A stretch of DNA of 53,438 bases from an uncultured Porphyromonadaceae bacterium (GCA_947427285.1 CANEHE010000013.1:1-53438), one strand, 5' to 3'; counted from the stretch's first letter, positions 7,815 through 17,309 are shown. Translations and numbers: made by a program. The notes: a model not told the origin generated them from the sequence alone.

Positions 7815-9491
7815 ATGACACATCGCAATAAATACAGATGGCCGCTTTTAGCCGCCGTCGCACTCTCTCTTCCACTCATCGCCACATCTTGCAAGGATGA
7901 CGATCCAACTCCCGAACCTCCACAAAACATCATCGAGGTAAAGATGCAGAAAACCTGGGAGGCATACTACTTCGAACCCAACTACAACAACGACCCCACA
8001 AAGCCAATATACTCTAACTATTTCGTAGAGCTGGCACAAGGAGAGGTCGGTTCCGACGGATTTCTCTCATATCCTATGACAGAAGGGGAATATATTCTTG
8101 ACCTTGATCTCCATGTGTTAGGCCTGAGCGAGAACTCTGACGAACCCATTCTTCCTGAAGGCACCTATACTCCTGTGTCGGGTATAAACTCCGACACAGA
8201 TGTCGACCACACTTTCAGTCTTGTCAACACCATACTCATCAAGAATATCGGAGAATCAGAAACAGGGGAATCAAAGTTCCATTATTACAAATTCTCTGAC
8301 GGGACAATCACCATCACCAAGGATGGCGACAATTTTAAGATCGATGCCAACCTGACCTGTACTCTTGCCTCGTCCGACCCGAAAGAAGACGGAACAGAAG
8401 CCACAGAGCCAACAGTGTTCCACTGCACTTTCACAGGTGAAGTCCCGGTGTTCAACCCGAAAGAGAAAGAAATCCCATACAATTACGACAAAGATCTTGA
8501 CATAACCGGTGCCATCGCCACAGCAAGAAAATATGAGGATGAGAATCAGGACAACTATGTGTTCCGCTGCTTCTCTTCGACCCAACTCACATCCGACGGC
8601 ATACATGTGAACGGAGAAGGAACCAAACTGCAGTTCAACCTCTATACTCCAAAAGGAAGCGGCATTGCCGGAGATTACACCATCAGGAATGGGAACGCTG
8701 ACTGGACAGCCTCTCCCGGAGAACGAATGGCAAGCATGGCCACAGGATCCTTTGCAGAAACTGCTGACAAAATCCTTGACGGACGTCTGCAACCGCAATA
8801 CTCCCTCCTGAAATCAGGAAAACTCTCCATCAAAGAGATCGGCAATAACAAATACACTGTGACAGCCGACTGCATCGACACCATGGGTTTCACCGTAAAA
8901 CTCAGCTACACTGGAGAGATCATCACCGGATCGGTTATTGTCCCGACCACTACCCTGACAGCTGACGTGGCATTCAATCCCATCGGTGTGAGCCAGATTA
9001 TCACCTTCGGCGACTATTTCTCAAGAGGAATCACCAATATCTGGCTATCACTTGCAAACGAAAACGAGGTCATGACTTTCGACATGTTCCTCCCCGGATC
9101 CAATGTCACGGAAATTCCCACCGGCACTTTCAGCATATCAGAAACCCAGAAGGAATTCACAATGCTCCCCGGCACCATTGAGGATTCTGCAATCGCCCCG
9201 AGTTTCTACCTCCAGTATGACCCGACAGGAACAAGCATTCTCAATTACGCCACTGTCAACTCCGGCACTCTGGAAATCACACGTGCAGGCAACCTATACA
9301 CTTTCAAGATCGAAGTATACGACAACTACAGCCCTGACATGCACACACCGGCTTTTCATAAGATCAGCGGACAAGTCACCTGTAAAGTACCCGAATTCAC
9401 GCCCTATACCGACATAATGTCAGCTCCAGGACGCGTGAAAGGCCTCACACCCGATTTCTCCGGTAAACGCAGGGCTTTCCGCATGCGTTGA
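7815..9491 (+). CDS. Lipoprotein with three similar beta-rich blocks, function unknown
   Basis: 558 residues. The SPII signal (LLAAVALSLPLIATSC) has a lipobox cysteine at about residue 27, followed by acidic KDDDP, typical of surface-exposed Bacteroidota lipoproteins. Three blocks of about 150 residues (roughly 45-200, 225-375 and 380-545) share one pattern. Each has a strand-rich opening, a PEGTY / GIAGDYTI / IPTGTFSI turn, a long loop, a GTITI / GKLSI / GTLEI strand, a D/G-x-F/Y-K/T-I/V strand and a closing F/SYTGE/V-like strand. This suggests a triplicated beta-sandwich. It shares the promoter of the DUF4465 gene and is followed by a strong terminator, so the pair forms one operon. No enzyme motif was seen; a binding or surface role is a guess. 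Confidence 0.7.
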   Translation: MTHRNKYRWPLLAAVALSLPLIATSCKDDDPTPEPPQNIIEVKMQKTWEAYYFEPNYNNDPTKPIYSNYFVELAQGEVGSDGFLSYPMTEGEYILDLDLHVLGLSENSDEPILPEGTYTPVSGINSDTDVDHTFSLVNTILIKNIGESETGESKFHYYKFSDGTITITKDGDNFKIDANLTCTLASSDPKEDGTEATEPTVFHCTFTGEVPVFNPKEKEIPYNYDKDLDITGAIATARKYEDENQDNYVFRCFSSTQLTSDGIHVNGEGTKLQFNLYTPKGSGIAGDYTIRNGNADWTASPGERMASMATGSFAETADKILDGRLQPQYSLLKSGKLSIKEIGNNKYTVTADCIDTMGFTVKLSYTGEIITGSVIVPTTTLTADVAFNPIGVSQIITFGDYFSRGITNIWLSLANENEVMTFDMFLPGSNVTEIPTGTFSISETQKEFTMLPGTIEDSAIAPSFYLQYDPTGTSILNYATVNSGTLEITRAGNLYTFKIEVYDNYSPDMHTPAFHKISGQVTCKVPEFTPYTDIMSAPGRVKGLTPDFSGKRRAFRMR

Positions 9492-9523
9492 TCATTCTGA
9501 CATTACCAATTAATCCACTCCAT

Positions 9524-9556
9524 GAGGCGCGGGAATTTCCGCGCCTCCTTTTTTTT
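9524..9556 (+). terminator. Intrinsic terminator of the two-lipoprotein operon
   Basis: The stem GAGGCGCGG / CCGCGCCTC (9524-9532 with 9539-9547) is followed by a run of eight T (9549-9556). It lies inside the upstream extension of the next open frame, which argues that the next gene starts after it. Confidence 0.9.
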
Positions 9557-9559
9557 GAC

Positions 9560-9567
9560 TAATTTTG
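9560..9567 (+). promoter_or_regulatory. Putative -7 box of the DUF2723 gene
   Basis: TAATTTTG lies 5 bases before the ATG at 9573 and directly after the preceding T-run terminator. No TTTG is found at the -33 position, which falls in the terminator stem, so the call is tentative. If used, the mRNA would be leaderless. Confidence 0.4.
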
Positions 9568-9572
9568 TCATC

Positions 9573-12500
9573 ATGATTCACAGGGCCACAGAAAAATCAC
9601 GCATACAGACAGGAGGAAGAATTTCATTATCTTCCTTCTTCACAGACTGTGGCCGCAGAACAACCGCATGTCGCACAGGCGCATGGCTGACGCTGCTGCT
9701 CACTCTGGCCACATACTGTATCTCTGTGGATCTGTCCGCCTCATACTGGGACTGCCCTGAATATATATTGGTCGGGTCCCGACTGGAAGTAGGACATCCG
9801 CCTGGCAATCCCACATGGATGCTGGTGGCACGTATGGCCTCTATGATCGCACCCTCGCCGGAATATGTGGCTCTGGCGATAAATCTGACAAGCGGGCTGT
9901 TTACCGCTCTGGGTGCCATGCTTCTGTATCTCATCGCCATGCGCCTGCTGAAACCGTCAGGTAAGGAAACCGCCACCGGTTTTCTGGCACGTTTGTGCGG
10001 GGCACTTACAGGCGCACTTGCATTCGCCTGGTGCGACACCGCCTGGTTTTCGGCTGTGGAGGCAGAGGTCTACGCCTTCTCCATTTTCTGCACAGCCCTC
10101 TGCGTCTGGATGATGCTCAGATGGACCGACGTGGCCTTTTCTCCGCCGGGATGGCGGATGATAATACTAATATCATATATCACAGGACTCTCTATTGGAG
10201 TCCATCAGCTGAATCTGCTCTGTCTGCCGACTCTGGCACTTATATACGTATTCCGTCACAACCCAGACGGCCACAGCATCTGGAAAGCCTGCATGGCGTG
10301 TATGGTGTCACTTGTTCTTATCGCAATGACACTGTACGGAATGATGCCCGGCAGCGTGGAGGTCGCTGGAATTTTCGAACTGACAGCCGTAAACATTCTC
10401 GGCATGCCGTTCCATTCCGGAGTGGTGATATATGCTGTAACAACCTTACTGACATTTGTCGGTGCCTTTATATCTGTCCGGCGCGGCTGGACGATTGCCA
10501 CAGCATGTCTGAGTGCGACCGCTATCTGGCTTACAGGCATTTTAGACCTTCTGCCGGGACTGGAATGGAGTGCACTGGCAGCAGTAGCCATCGGAGCCGC
10601 AATCATAATATGGAAACGACGTCTGGGATCCCGCACTGAGATCGCTCTGTGGTGTCTGGGTATGCTCTGGCTGGGCTATACCACCTATGGAGTGATTCTG
10701 ATCCGCGGAGCCGCCAATCCCCCGATCAACGAGGGGGCACCGACCGATATTTTCGCTTTCAGATCCTATCTCGCGCGTGAACAATACGGTTCAAAACCTT
10801 TACTTCATGGCCGCACCCCCTACTCAGCCGTTCTAAGGGAAGAGGTGATGCACACCGACTCATCAGGACATTATGCCACCTACCCAAATCCCTGGCGCGA
10901 TGTGCGGGGACCGGTTTACTCAGCTGCCATCGAAGGATCGTCGCCTGCCCGCGCGAGGGCCATGCTCGATTCCTCCGACATCAGAACCAACCGGGAAACC
11001 ATACGCCGGGCAGAAAAGGGAAAAGACGCATACATTATCGATCATAGAAAAACCGATTACCGCCTCACCCCGGAACTCGATATGTGGCTCCCCCGCATCA
11101 CCAGCAACGACCCGGCCGACATAGAGGCATACGGACCATGGAGCGGGATGTCTCCCGCCAATATGGACAGCGTACAGGTATCAGTAGGTGTGGACTCGCT
11201 CGGAAATCCCGTGGGACGTTACAACCCGGTCTCCGGCAGACACGAGAAGGAATGGTCCCGGCGTCCGACATATCTCCAGAATTTCCGATACATGACCACA
11301 TACCAGCTCGGCTACATGTACTTCCGATATTTTCTATGGAACTTCTGCGGTCGGCAAAACGACCGTCATTCCACAGGCGAAGCGGACAACGGCAATTTCA
11401 TTACCGGCATACCCGCAGCCGACAATGCCATGTTGGGCCCTCAGGAACTTCTTCCACCCTCCCATTCGTCTGAAAACCCAGGCCATCATGTATACTTTCT
11501 GATTCCACTTGCCTTTGGAATCATCGGGCTTTGTCATCAGTTGCGTTCAGGCCGTTGTGGTCGCAGAGCAGCAGCCATCGTGGCTTCGCTGTTCATAATG
11601 ACCGGCATCGCAATCGTGATATACGTGAACCAGACACCCGGAGAACCACGGGAACGCGATTACTCATACGTGGGGTCGTTCTTTGCCTTCGCCATCTGGA
11701 TCGGGGTCGGTGCATTCACCATCATCAACGCATGCCGGAGACTTCCGCACTCATGCCGGAAAATATGCCTTGTCACGACAGCCGCCGGATGTCTGGCTGT
11801 GCCCGTATGGATGTGCGCCTCCAATTTTCGCGACCATAACCGGCGCGGAAGTGTCTGCCGCGACATGGCTGCGAACACTTTGAACTATCTGGAGCGGGAC
11901 GCCATTCTGTTCGTCAATGGCGACAACTATACATTTCCCCTCTGGTATATCCGCGAAGTAGAGAATATGAGGCCAGATGTCAGAATAGTGAATCTGGCAT
12001 ACCTGGGCACACCATGGTATGTCAGACAGATGATGACCCAAGACAGGGAATCGGCTCCTCTTCCGATGACAGCCCGGCCCTCCAACATTGCCTTCGACAA
12101 TTTCATCATGACACTATACGGTGCCTCAACCGACAGCCTCAGAACCCGATCTGCAGTAGAGGCTTTGAAAGAACTGTACTCACAGAAAAGCCCTTTCACA
12201 CCCAGACTCAACGCGGACACTCTCCTTCTTGGATCTTCAACAACACCGGAAAGACCATGGATATCGCTCAAAGGCGTTGCCGGAGGGAAGCGCACTTTAG
12301 GTCTGTCGCAACTAATAGTACTTGACATCGTCGCCACCAACGCCGCTTCGCCATCACCGCGGCCAATCTATTGGGTCAATCCGTTGAGACCGGCACAGTT
12401 CTCCGGAGCATACCCATATACCGTCGATGAAGGAATTGTGCGCCGTTACACAGGAAAGAGAGAAAAACCCGACTCAATAGATACCCGCTTATTCCTTCAC

Positions 12501-13220
12501 AACCTAACAGCCAACGGTAAAAACAGTTGGCCAAAGTTCAGCTTCGGAGGTGCCGCGGACTCACCTATCGACCCGACAAGCGCTACCATTCTCTCACGCC
12601 TGCGGCATTCACTCATACGTCTCGGGCTCCAACTTCTTGAGGAAGGGAAACCCCTTGAAGCTCTTAAAGTAGCACAAACAATGGAAACCGAAATTCCGGG
12701 ACATAACATGACTTATCATGTGTTTACCGACAACTATATGGCATATTCCGAAGCCACCGAACTGGCCCGGATATACGCCCGGGCCGGAAAAGCCCTCGGT
12801 GACAACACATACCGCAACCATGCCTTGTCGTTGTTGAAAGAAGAGATCGAACGTCTCGGACACTGGCGGAGTTTCTACACGTCTCTCCCCCTCTGGAGAC
12901 GCAAGGTGATGTCACCTCAGCCTAAGATAGAGCGGGGACAGTTTTATGCCCCGATCGCTCTATGGCTGGAACTTGGAGGAGGGAAAGACCGACTGATGAG
13001 TATGCCTGCCTTGAAAGGAGTCAACCTTGAAAAAGAACGGAATGAATGGGAGAAGGTTACCGTACTTCGGGAAATATTACAGGCAAACCGTTTCCCAAAA
13101 AGTGATTCGGAGATGATATCCCTGTTTTCCCGCTTCCGCGACCTCGGGGGCCGCATTGCCGATCTCAAGCCTTATCCGGAGACAGACTCCTCACGCTGGC
13201 TGCATCTTCTGCCGGAATAG
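9573..13220 (+). CDS. DUF2723 membrane glycosyltransferase (GT117-like)
   Basis: Large integral membrane protein of 1215 residues from the ATG at 9573 (MIHRATEK). The open frame extends to 9522, but that part runs through a terminator. The N-terminal half has about a dozen hydrophobic segments. The family signature near residue 70-90 (DCPEYILVGSRLEVGHPPGNP) matches the DUF2723 pattern of an acidic residue in the first loop followed by GHPPG, as in protein O-mannosyltransferase-like GT-C enzymes. A long hydrophilic C-terminal half (about 760-1215) is probably periplasmic and partly helical. Bacteroidota use such enzymes in cell-envelope or protein glycosylation; donor and acceptor are unknown. 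It ends 3 bases before the convergent DUF2461 gene, with no terminator between them. Confidence 0.85.
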   Translation: MIHRATEKSRIQTGGRISLSSFFTDCGRRTTACRTGAWLTLLLTLATYCISVDLSASYWDCPEYILVGSRLEVGHPPGNPTWMLVARMASMIAPSPEYVALAINLTSGLFTALGAMLLYLIAMRLLKPSGKETATGFLARLCGALTGALAFAWCDTAWFSAVEAEVYAFSIFCTALCVWMMLRWTDVAFSPPGWRMIILISYITGLSIGVHQLNLLCLPTLALIYVFRHNPDGHSIWKACMACMVSLVLIAMTLYGMMPGSVEVAGIFELTAVNILGMPFHSGVVIYAVTTLLTFVGAFISVRRGWTIATACLSATAIWLTGILDLLPGLEWSALAAVAIGAAIIIWKRRLGSRTEIALWCLGMLWLGYTTYGVILIRGAANPPINEGAPTDIFAFRSYLAREQYGSKPLLHGRTPYSAVLREEVMHTDSSGHYATYPNPWRDVRGPVYSAAIEGSSPARARAMLDSSDIRTNRETIRRAEKGKDAYIIDHRKTDYRLTPELDMWLPRITSNDPADIEAYGPWSGMSPANMDSVQVSVGVDSLGNPVGRYNPVSGRHEKEWSRRPTYLQNFRYMTTYQLGYMYFRYFLWNFCGRQNDRHSTGEADNGNFITGIPAADNAMLGPQELLPPSHSSENPGHHVYFLIPLAFGIIGLCHQLRSGRCGRRAAAIVASLFIMTGIAIVIYVNQTPGEPRERDYSYVGSFFAFAIWIGVGAFTIINACRRLPHSCRKICLVTTAAGCLAVPVWMCASNFRDHNRRGSVCRDMAANTLNYLERDAILFVNGDNYTFPLWYIREVENMRPDVRIVNLAYLGTPWYVRQMMTQDRESAPLPMTARPSNIAFDNFIMTLYGASTDSLRTRSAVEALKELYSQKSPFTPRLNADTLLLGSSTTPERPWISLKGVAGGKRTLGLSQLIVLDIVATNAASPSPRPIYWVNPLRPAQFSGAYPYTVDEGIVRRYTGKREKPDSIDTRLFLHNLTANGKNSWPKFSFGGAADSPIDPTSATILSRLRHSLIRLGLQLLEEGKPLEALKVAQTMETEIPGHNMTYHVFTDNYMAYSEATELARIYARAGKALGDNTYRNHALSLLKEEIERLGHWRSFYTSLPLWRRKVMSPQPKIERGQFYAPIALWLELGGGKDRLMSMPALKGVNLEKERNEWEKVTVLREILQANRFPKSDSEMISLFSRFRDLGGRIADLKPYPETDSSRWLHLLPE

Positions 13221-13223
13221 GTA

Positions 13224-13892
13224 TCAGATGAAATCCTCGATAGTGAAATTCATAAAACGGTTGAAGCGGAAAGCCTGCCGGATGTATGGATCGAGTATCT
13301 GCGCCAGATCACCCCGACAGATAAGAGTCTCCTCTATAGGCCCCTCGGCAATAAAATTGCGAGGCTTCAGATACTCTATATGTTCCCAGCCTTTTGGGAA
13401 ACCTTTCGGAGCCGTTTTCAGAGGAGAGTCTCCCACCACAGGAAATAGTCTGCGGAATTCCGGATCCTCCACAATCGAACGGTATTCCTCTATTTCATCA
13501 TAAACTGATTGTCTGATGGCTTTAAGTACGTCAGACGGATGACCAATGGTCCCGGCGGCAAACAACGTGTTGTCTGGTTCGATATGCAGATAATATCCGC
13601 ATGTGATTCCTTTCTTGCCAGTCGGAGGATTGACAAAAACACCTATATGAGTCTTATACGGTGTCTTGTCGGCCGAGAAACGGGTATCGCGATATATGCG
13701 GTATGTGCAGTCGGCCGGAGTGAGTCTGGCGGCCTCGGCATCCACAGCCGCCACAGCTGCGATCATAGTCTCCGCCACATCATCCACAATCTTCTTCACC
13801 TCCACATAACGCGACTTCGACGCCGCAAACCATTCCCGGTTGTTGTTCTCGCGCAGATCACGCAAAAAAGAATATACCTTTTGTATTTCCAT
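13224..13892 (-). CDS. DUF2461 (TIGR02453) family protein
   Basis: 222 residues from the ATG at 13892 (MEIQKVYSFLRDL). The longer frame up to 13997 would include its own promoter. Family features are FLRDLRENNNREWF at the start, RIYRDTRFSADKTPYKTH and GYYLHIEPDNTLFAAG. The domain is widespread in bacteria and fungi, and its biochemical role is unknown. The gene stands alone, divergent from the pseudouridine synthase gene and convergent with the DUF2723 gene. Confidence 0.88.
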   Translation of the reverse strand: MEIQKVYSFLRDLRENNNREWFAASKSRYVEVKKIVDDVAETMIAAVAAVDAEAARLTPADCTYRIYRDTRFSADKTPYKTHIGVFVNPPTGKKGITCGYYLHIEPDNTLFAAGTIGHPSDVLKAIRQSVYDEIEEYRSIVEDPEFRRLFPVVGDSPLKTAPKGFPKGWEHIEYLKPRNFIAEGPIEETLICRGDLAQILDPYIRQAFRFNRFMNFTIEDFI

Positions 13893-13923
13893 ATATCTTA
13901 TTCTTCCTTTCCGAATCAAGATG

Positions 13924-13955
13924 CAAAGATAAATGTTGTCGTGCTGTCTTGCAAA
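13924..13955 (-). promoter_or_regulatory. Promoter of the DUF2461 gene
   Basis: On the minus strand, TTTG (13955-13952), 20 bases, then TATCTTTG (13931-13924). The leader to the ATG at 13892 is about 25 bases. Confidence 0.65.
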
Positions 13956-14037
13956 TCCTGACAATCGTTCCCTATCAATTATTATTCGATATGCCAAAGT
14001 TTTATCGACTATATTTTTCTGTTTGAAAATTTGTCGC

Positions 14038-14306
14038 TATCTTTGCACCATGATTTGCAGGTCTCGGGAATCGCAGCGATGACGCTTCCGTAGAGCCTCA
14101 AAAACGCCAAGACGGCTGGAATCTTGTTCATCAGACAATCTCCGCCCTATCTTACTTATTATTAATAACCTATCAATTAACAGCCAAAGCCCACAAACCA
14201 GTATCTTTCAGTTGTGACCTTACCGGTTAAGTATTACTTAACTCCGATAGGAAACCACAACGCTGGAAGCAGGGATGCTTTCAAAGGCAACCAAACAGAC
14301 AAAACC
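14038..14306 (+). promoter_or_regulatory. Promoter and long leader of the pseudouridine synthase gene
   Basis: TATCTTTG at 14038-14045 is a good -7 box; the -33 element is poor. The coding start at 14307 leaves a leader of about 250 bases. In it I see a possible 10-codon reading frame starting right at the 5' end (14050-14082) and a 17-base palindrome, GTTAAGTA-T-TACTTAAC (14226-14242). A GTG at 14214 is in frame with the gene but reads through the palindrome and adds an atypical N-terminus. The leader may hold a regulatory structure, but none was recognised. Confidence 0.4.
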
Positions 14307-15851
14307 ATGGATGTAGAGAAGAAACCTAAGCGTCCGAGAATCGGCGCAGCTCCCGACCTCAATCAGGCAAGCGACGCATCAGACAATGCCACACGTTACG
14401 AGAAAGTGAATTATCCCGAACCGGGACAGCCACGCGAAAACACGGAGAGAACCTATCAACCCCGTTCATATTCCAACGAAGGGGGATATACTCCTCGCCC
14501 CACCGGCTATCAGCCCCGACACACCGGTTACAACCAGAACCGGCAGCAGGGTTACAATTCCGGATATCATCAGGGATACCGTCAGCAACCACAAGGTTTC
14601 CAACAGAACACCGACTCCAAACCGACAGAGGGTCAGAATACGGAATATCGCCAGGAAGGTTACAATCAGAACAGACAGAGTGGCTACAACCAGAACCGGC
14701 AAGGTGGTTATAACCAGAACCGACAGGGCGGTTACAACCAGAACCGGCAAGGCGGTTACAACCAGAACCGGCAAGGCGGTTACAACCAGAACCGGCAGGG
14801 CGGTTACAACCAGAACAGACAAGGCGGTTATAACCAGAACCGGCAGGGCGGTTACAACCAGAACAGACAAGGCGGTTATAACCAGAATCGGCAGGGTGGT
14901 TACAACCAGAACCGGCAGGGCGGTTATAACAACCAGAACCGACAGAACGGTTATGGCCAGCAGGGTGGTTACAACCAGCAGAATGGCTATCAACAGAATC
15001 GGCAGGGCGGCTATCAGCAGAATCGGCAGAACAACCGCAACCAGCAAGGTTTCCGCAACAAGCAGAAACCGACCATGCGCTTCACCCCGCGGCCGAAACA
15101 GATCGAATACGTACTCGACGACATCGATCCCAACGAACAGATCCGTCTCAACAAATATATGGCAAATGCCGGTATCTGCTCCCGTAGAGAGGCCGACGAA
15201 TATATCACAGACGGCAAGGTCTCTGTCAACGGCACCGTTGTCACCGAACTCGGCACAAAGATCACCCGCAGCGACGTGGTGGAATACGACGGCAAGGTAG
15301 TCACACCGGAGAAAAAGTGCTATGTGCTCCTCAACAAACCCAAGGACTGTGTCACCACCAGCGATGACCCCAACGGACGTACTACCGTGCTTGATGTAGT
15401 CAAGAATGCCTGTCAGGAGCGCATTTATCCCGTAGGACGCCTTGACCGCAACACCACCGGCGTGCTTCTTCTCACCAACGACGGAGATCTGGCATCCAAG
15501 CTCACACATCCGAAGTTTGTCAAGAAAAAGATCTACCACGTCTGGACCGACAAAGATATCACGGAGGAGGACATGCAGCGCATTGCTGACGGCATCGAAC
15601 TTGAAGACGGTGAGATCCATGCCGATGCTATCAGTTATGTTTCCGAGAACGACCGCAACCAGGCCGGGATCGAAATCCATTCCGGACGCAACCGCATCGT
15701 ACGTCGCATATTCGAGCATCTCGGCTACCGCGTCACCAAACTTGACCGCGTATATTTCGCCGGTCTCACCAAAAAGAATCTGCCCCGTGGCCGTTGGCGT
15801 TACCTCACACAGGAAGAGGTCAACTTCCTTCGCATGGGAGCCTTCGAATAA
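14307..15851 (+). CDS. RsuA/RluB-family rRNA pseudouridine synthase with Q/N/Y/R repeat tail
   Basis: 514 residues from the ATG at 14307 (MDVEKKPKRPRIG). Residues about 40-265 are low complexity and dominated by Gly, Tyr, Asn, Gln and Arg, including eleven near-perfect octapeptides GYNQNRQG at 119-206. An S4 RNA-binding domain starts at about residue 279 (IRLNKYMANAGICSRREAD). The catalytic domain follows: the nucleophilic Asp is D380 in GRLDRNTTGVLLLTNDG, and the RIVRRIFEHLGY motif closes the family signature. The target is probably a 23S or 16S rRNA uridine; RluB, RluE, RluF and RsuA cannot be told apart by eye. asnS follows 60 bases downstream. The repeat tail may promote RNA binding or condensation, which is inference from composition. 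Confidence 0.92.
   Translation: MDVEKKPKRPRIGAAPDLNQASDASDNATRYEKVNYPEPGQPRENTERTYQPRSYSNEGGYTPRPTGYQPRHTGYNQNRQQGYNSGYHQGYRQQPQGFQQNTDSKPTEGQNTEYRQEGYNQNRQSGYNQNRQGGYNQNRQGGYNQNRQGGYNQNRQGGYNQNRQGGYNQNRQGGYNQNRQGGYNQNRQGGYNQNRQGGYNQNRQGGYNNQNRQNGYGQQGGYNQQNGYQQNRQGGYQQNRQNNRNQQGFRNKQKPTMRFTPRPKQIEYVLDDIDPNEQIRLNKYMANAGICSRREADEYITDGKVSVNGTVVTELGTKITRSDVVEYDGKVVTPEKKCYVLLNKPKDCVTTSDDPNGRTTVLDVVKNACQERIYPVGRLDRNTTGVLLLTNDGDLASKLTHPKFVKKKIYHVWTDKDITEEDMQRIADGIELEDGEIHADAISYVSENDRNQAGIEIHSGRNRIVRRIFEHLGYRVTKLDRVYFAGLTKKNLPRGRWRYLTQEEVNFLRMGAFE
14661..14924 (+). repeat. Eleven tandem 24-bp repeats coding for GYNQNRQG
   Basis: Eleven contiguous 24-base units start at 14661 and end at 14924. They differ mostly at synonymous positions (TAC/TAT, CGG/CGA/AGA, CAA/CAG). 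A degenerate unit with an extra AAC codon follows, then shorter Q/N/G/Y units up to about 15060. Synonymous drift between units shows selection on the peptide. The near-identical DNA could still change in copy number by slippage or recombination in steps that keep the frame. Confidence 0.95.
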
Positions 15852-15862
15852 ACAATGGGCAG

Positions 15863-15882
15863 GGACGCGCTTCCGCGCGTCC
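15863..15882 (+). terminator. Compact GC-rich hairpin between rluB-like gene and asnS
   Basis: An 8-bp perfect stem GGACGCGC / GCGCGTCC closes a TTCC loop between the two genes. It lacks a T run, so it may be a weak terminator or an mRNA processing or stability element within the transcript. Confidence 0.45.
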
Positions 15883-15911
15883 TATACTCATACAATCCAA
15901 GACACAGACCA

Positions 15912-17309
15912 ATGAAAACCATAAAGAGAACTCTGATTGCCGACATTCTCCGCGAGCCTGACAGATTCACAGGTCACGAAGTTGATGTAAAGGGCTGGGT
16001 GCGTACGCGCCGTGGCAACAAGAATGTGCAGTTTGTGGCATTAAATGACGGTTCCACAATAAAAAATCTTCAGATTGTCTTCGACCTCAGCCGCTTTTCC
16101 GACGACGATCTGAAAGCCATCACCACCGGTGCGTCAATCCACGTGCAGGGAGAGCTTGTGGCCTCACAGGGGAAAGGGCAGAGTGTCGAGGTGCAGGCTG
16201 CCGGACTTGAAATCTACGGTACAGCCGATCCGGAAAAATATCCTCTCCAGAAGAAAGGACACTCGCTTGAGTTTCTGCGCGAGATAGCCCATCTGCGTCC
16301 GCGCACCAATACTTTCGGAGCAGTTCTGCGCATACGTCACGCTCTTGCGTTTGCCGTGCATAAATTTTTCAATGACAAAGGGTTCTACTATTTTCACACC
16401 CCACTTATCACAGCCTCCGACTGTGAAGGGGCGGGAGAGATGTTCCAGGTCAGCACCCTCGACATGGAGAATCCTCCGCGCACGGAAGATGGAAAAATCG
16501 ACTATTCCCAGGATTTCTTCGGACGCCAGACAAGCCTGACTGTCTCCGGTCAGCTTGAAGGAGAACTCGGGGCCACCGCACTCGGATGCATATACACGTT
16601 CGGACCGACTTTCCGTGCCGAGAACTCCAACACTCCCCGTCATCTTTCGGAATTCTGGATGATAGAACCGGAGATGGCCTTCTATGAAATCGAGGACAAC
16701 ATGGACCTCGCCGAGGAGTTCATCAAATACTGCGTCAGATATGCGCTTGAACACTGCGCCGACGATATCGACTTCCTCGCCGAGCATTTCGACAAAGGTC
16801 TCCGTGATCGCCTCGACTTCGTGGTGAGCAACGATTTTGCCCGCATCACATACACTGAAGGTATCAGAATCCTTGAAGAAAGCGGAAAGAAATTTGAATT
16901 CCCTGTATATTGGGGAGCCGACCTTGCTTCCGAACATGAACGTTTCCTTGTGGAAGAGCATTTCAGAAAGCCGGTGATCATGACGGACTATCCAAAAGAG
17001 ATAAAGGCGTTCTACATGAAGCTCAACGACGACGGCAAAACCGTACGCGGCATGGATGTCCTCTTCCCGAAAATCGGTGAGATAATCGGCGGTTCGCAGC
17101 GCGAAGAGAATCTTGAGAAACTTCAGAAGCGCGTCGATGAACTCGGAATTACCGGCATGGACTGGTATCTTGATACACGTCGCTTCGGCACAGTGCCTCA
17201 TTCCGGATTCGGACTCGGATTCGAACGTCTTGTGCTGTTCGTGACCGGAATGCAGAACATCCGCGACGTGATTCCCTTCCCCCGATATCCGAACAATTGC
17301 GAGTATTGA
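15912..17309 (+). CDS. asnS: Asparaginyl-tRNA synthetase
   Basis: Charges tRNA-Asn with asparagine using ATP in the cytoplasm. 465 residues from the ATG at 15912 ([13 protein letters not shown]); the open frame begins earlier, but through the intergenic hairpin. The N-terminal OB fold binds the anticodon ([18 protein letters not shown]). The class II core shows motif 2 ([20 protein letters not shown]) and motif 3 ([15 protein letters not shown]), and the typical AsnRS C-terminus [15 protein letters not shown]. The length is normal for a bacterial AsnRS. The next gene overlaps its end by 13 bases if it starts at TTG 17297. Confidence 0.97.
   Translation: MKTIKRTLIADILREPDRFTGHEVDVKGWVRTRRGNKNVQFVALNDGSTIKNLQIVFDLSRFSDDDLKAITTGASIHVQGELVASQGKGQSVEVQAAGLEIYGTADPEKYPLQKKGHSLEFLREIAHLRPRTNTFGAVLRIRHALAFAVHKFFNDKGFYYFHTPLITASDCEGAGEMFQVSTLDMENPPRTEDGKIDYSQDFFGRQTSLTVSGQLEGELGATALGCIYTFGPTFRAENSNTPRHLSEFWMIEPEMAFYEIEDNMDLAEEFIKYCVRYALEHCADDIDFLAEHFDKGLRDRLDFVVSNDFARITYTEGIRILEESGKKFEFPVYWGADLASEHERFLVEEHFRKPVIMTDYPKEIKAFYMKLNDDGKTVRGMDVLFPKIGEIIGGSQREENLEKLQKRVDELGITGMDWYLDTRRFGTVPHSGFGLGFERLVLFVTGMQNIRDVIPFPRYPNNCEY

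Noticed and set aside
14661..14924. Direct repeats considered as a CRISPR array or other non-coding repeat array
   Set aside because: The 24-bp units are contiguous without spacers, are in frame, and vary synonymously, so they are coding repeats.
14466..15719. A 417-codon open frame on the minus strand, rich in Leu/Val repeats that look like membrane segments
   Set aside because: It is the exact antisense of the GYNQNRQG repeats and the pseudouridine synthase. Its hydrophobic repeats only mirror the sense codons, and it has no promoter or start context.
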